A stretch of DNA of 64,000 nucleotides from CALMFT01 sp041674565. Its GTDB lineage: Bacteria; Patescibacteriota; Gracilibacteria; Absconditabacterales; Absconditicoccaceae. The notes under the pieces are model-generated. The model was not told the origin of the DNA and did not search any database. It saw nothing but the letters and a program-made list of their open reading frames with translations. Where the stretch lies: the NCBI GenBank assembly GCA_041674565.1, contig JBAYVQ010000001.1, positions 50,674 to 114,673 on the forward strand, in the 5' to 3' direction. The position numbers and the translations under genes were made by a program. Positions within the stretch are counted from its first letter, which is position 1, and each line of letters begins with the position of its first letter. This document shows, piece after piece, positions 63,622 through 64,000 of this stretch.

Positions 63622-64000
63622 TTATACTGGTTTGCTGATTACTTTTATCTCGGTATAGTTTCTTAAACCTAATGTACCGTGCTGTCTAAAGTTTCCTGAG
63701 GCAGGCTTGTATCCGCCGAATGGCACTTGAGGTATGAGGTACGAGGTATTGTTTACGCTGATGTTACCTGTCTTGAGTTGTTGGCATACTTGCTCAACCA
63801 CTACTTTGTCTTCTCATCGTAGGTATGCCCCCAGTCCGTATATGGTGTCGTTTGCGTAGCTTATGGCTTGTTGTATCGTATCGTATATTACCACAGGTAG
63901 CACTGGTCCAAACACTTCCTGATTCATTACTGGCGTGTCATGATCTGGGTTTAATATGAGAGTTAGAGGTACGAAGTTTCAAGGGGTCTTGTCATATATG
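63622..64000 (-). CDS. Aldehyde dehydrogenase, C-terminal part
   Basis: The 5' end lies beyond the window. The visible ~125 residues are the C-terminal portion of an NAD(P)-dependent aldehyde dehydrogenase: MNQEVFGPVLPVVIYDTIQQ (the E-x-FGPV motif), ANDTIYGLGAYLRG, TGNISVNNTSYLIPQVPFGGYKPA and GLRNYTEIKVIS. The catalytic cysteine is upstream and not visible. Two TGA codons encode glycine. It forms a unit with the FAD oxidoreductase. Confidence 0.9.

Noticed and set aside
1..64000. Many short adjacent ORFs looking like frameshifted or decayed genes
   Set aside because: They join perfectly in one frame when TGA is read as glycine, so the genes are intact.
1..64000. CRISPR arrays, insertion sequences, rRNA genes
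   Set aside because: No regularly spaced repeats, transposase motifs or rRNA sequence were seen.

Overview
The window reads coherently only with genetic code 25, in which UGA is glycine. Almost every large gene is interrupted by in-frame TGA codons at glycine positions, and genes end with TAA or TAG. Examples are the Walker A of FtsK (TGA at 888-890), the SGG motif of TilS and the GGQ motif of release factor 1 (TGA at 29023-29025). This code is known from Candidatus Absconditabacteria (SR1) and Gracilibacteria (BD1-5) of the Patescibacteria/CPR. AT-rich DNA, T4SS-pilin-like and TPM-domain proteins and several secreted proteins without recognisable relatives fit that assignment. I cannot choose between the two phyla from this window. 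All coordinates below are whole genes rebuilt across UGA codons.

Layout. 1-5.7 kb: 3' part of ftsK, a small membrane ORF, a DsbA-like oxidoreductase and pheT. 5.8-9.3 kb: tRNA-Gln, then topA, which is broken in two by a ~650 bp cassette carrying a HicA-like ORF and an alkyltransferase-like (ATL) gene. 9.3-15.1 kb: TPM-domain protein, HemW, a CAP-domain protein, a beta-propeller protein, a small membrane protein and tRNA-Arg. 15.1-18.4 kb, minus strand: ruvX-tilS-nudix-coiled coil-pilin operon. 18.4-27.4 kb: archaeal-type aspS, valS with a large internal insertion, a secreted protein, rlmE, a PilX-like pilin and mscS. 27.4-35.6 kb, minus strand: a compact series of amidase, dus, secreted protein, DEDDy exonuclease, TPR protein, small ORF, PrsW-like protease, prfA and a fused yidD-fmt gene. 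35.6-49.6 kb: a candidate structured RNA, a GT39-like membrane glycosyltransferase, a ~3100-residue surface protein behind a consensus promoter, and a lipoprotein membrane-fusion protein. 49.6-64 kb: PPK2 and a VTC polyphosphate polymerase, an AbiEi-like protein, thioredoxin, ruvC, a type IV pilin-like protein, serS, an ECF-like sigma factor, CCA-adding enzyme, a GH26-like protein, rlmN, an msrB-msrA fusion, an FAD oxidoreductase and the C-terminus of an aldehyde dehydrogenase.

Most genes serve translation and tRNA maturation (pheT, aspS, valS, serS, tilS, cca, dus, rlmE, rlmN, prfA, fmt), DNA maintenance (ftsK, topA, ruvX, ruvC) or the cell surface. The most unusual signals are: (i) a 9-mer, ATAATCTGA, found by eye at 29 places on both strands where about one is expected by chance; (ii) the cassette inside topA; (iii) the YidD-Fmt fusion; (iv) the multi-hairpin RNA at 35.9-36.1 kb; (v) the ~105-residue insertion in ValRS; and (vi) the giant surface protein.
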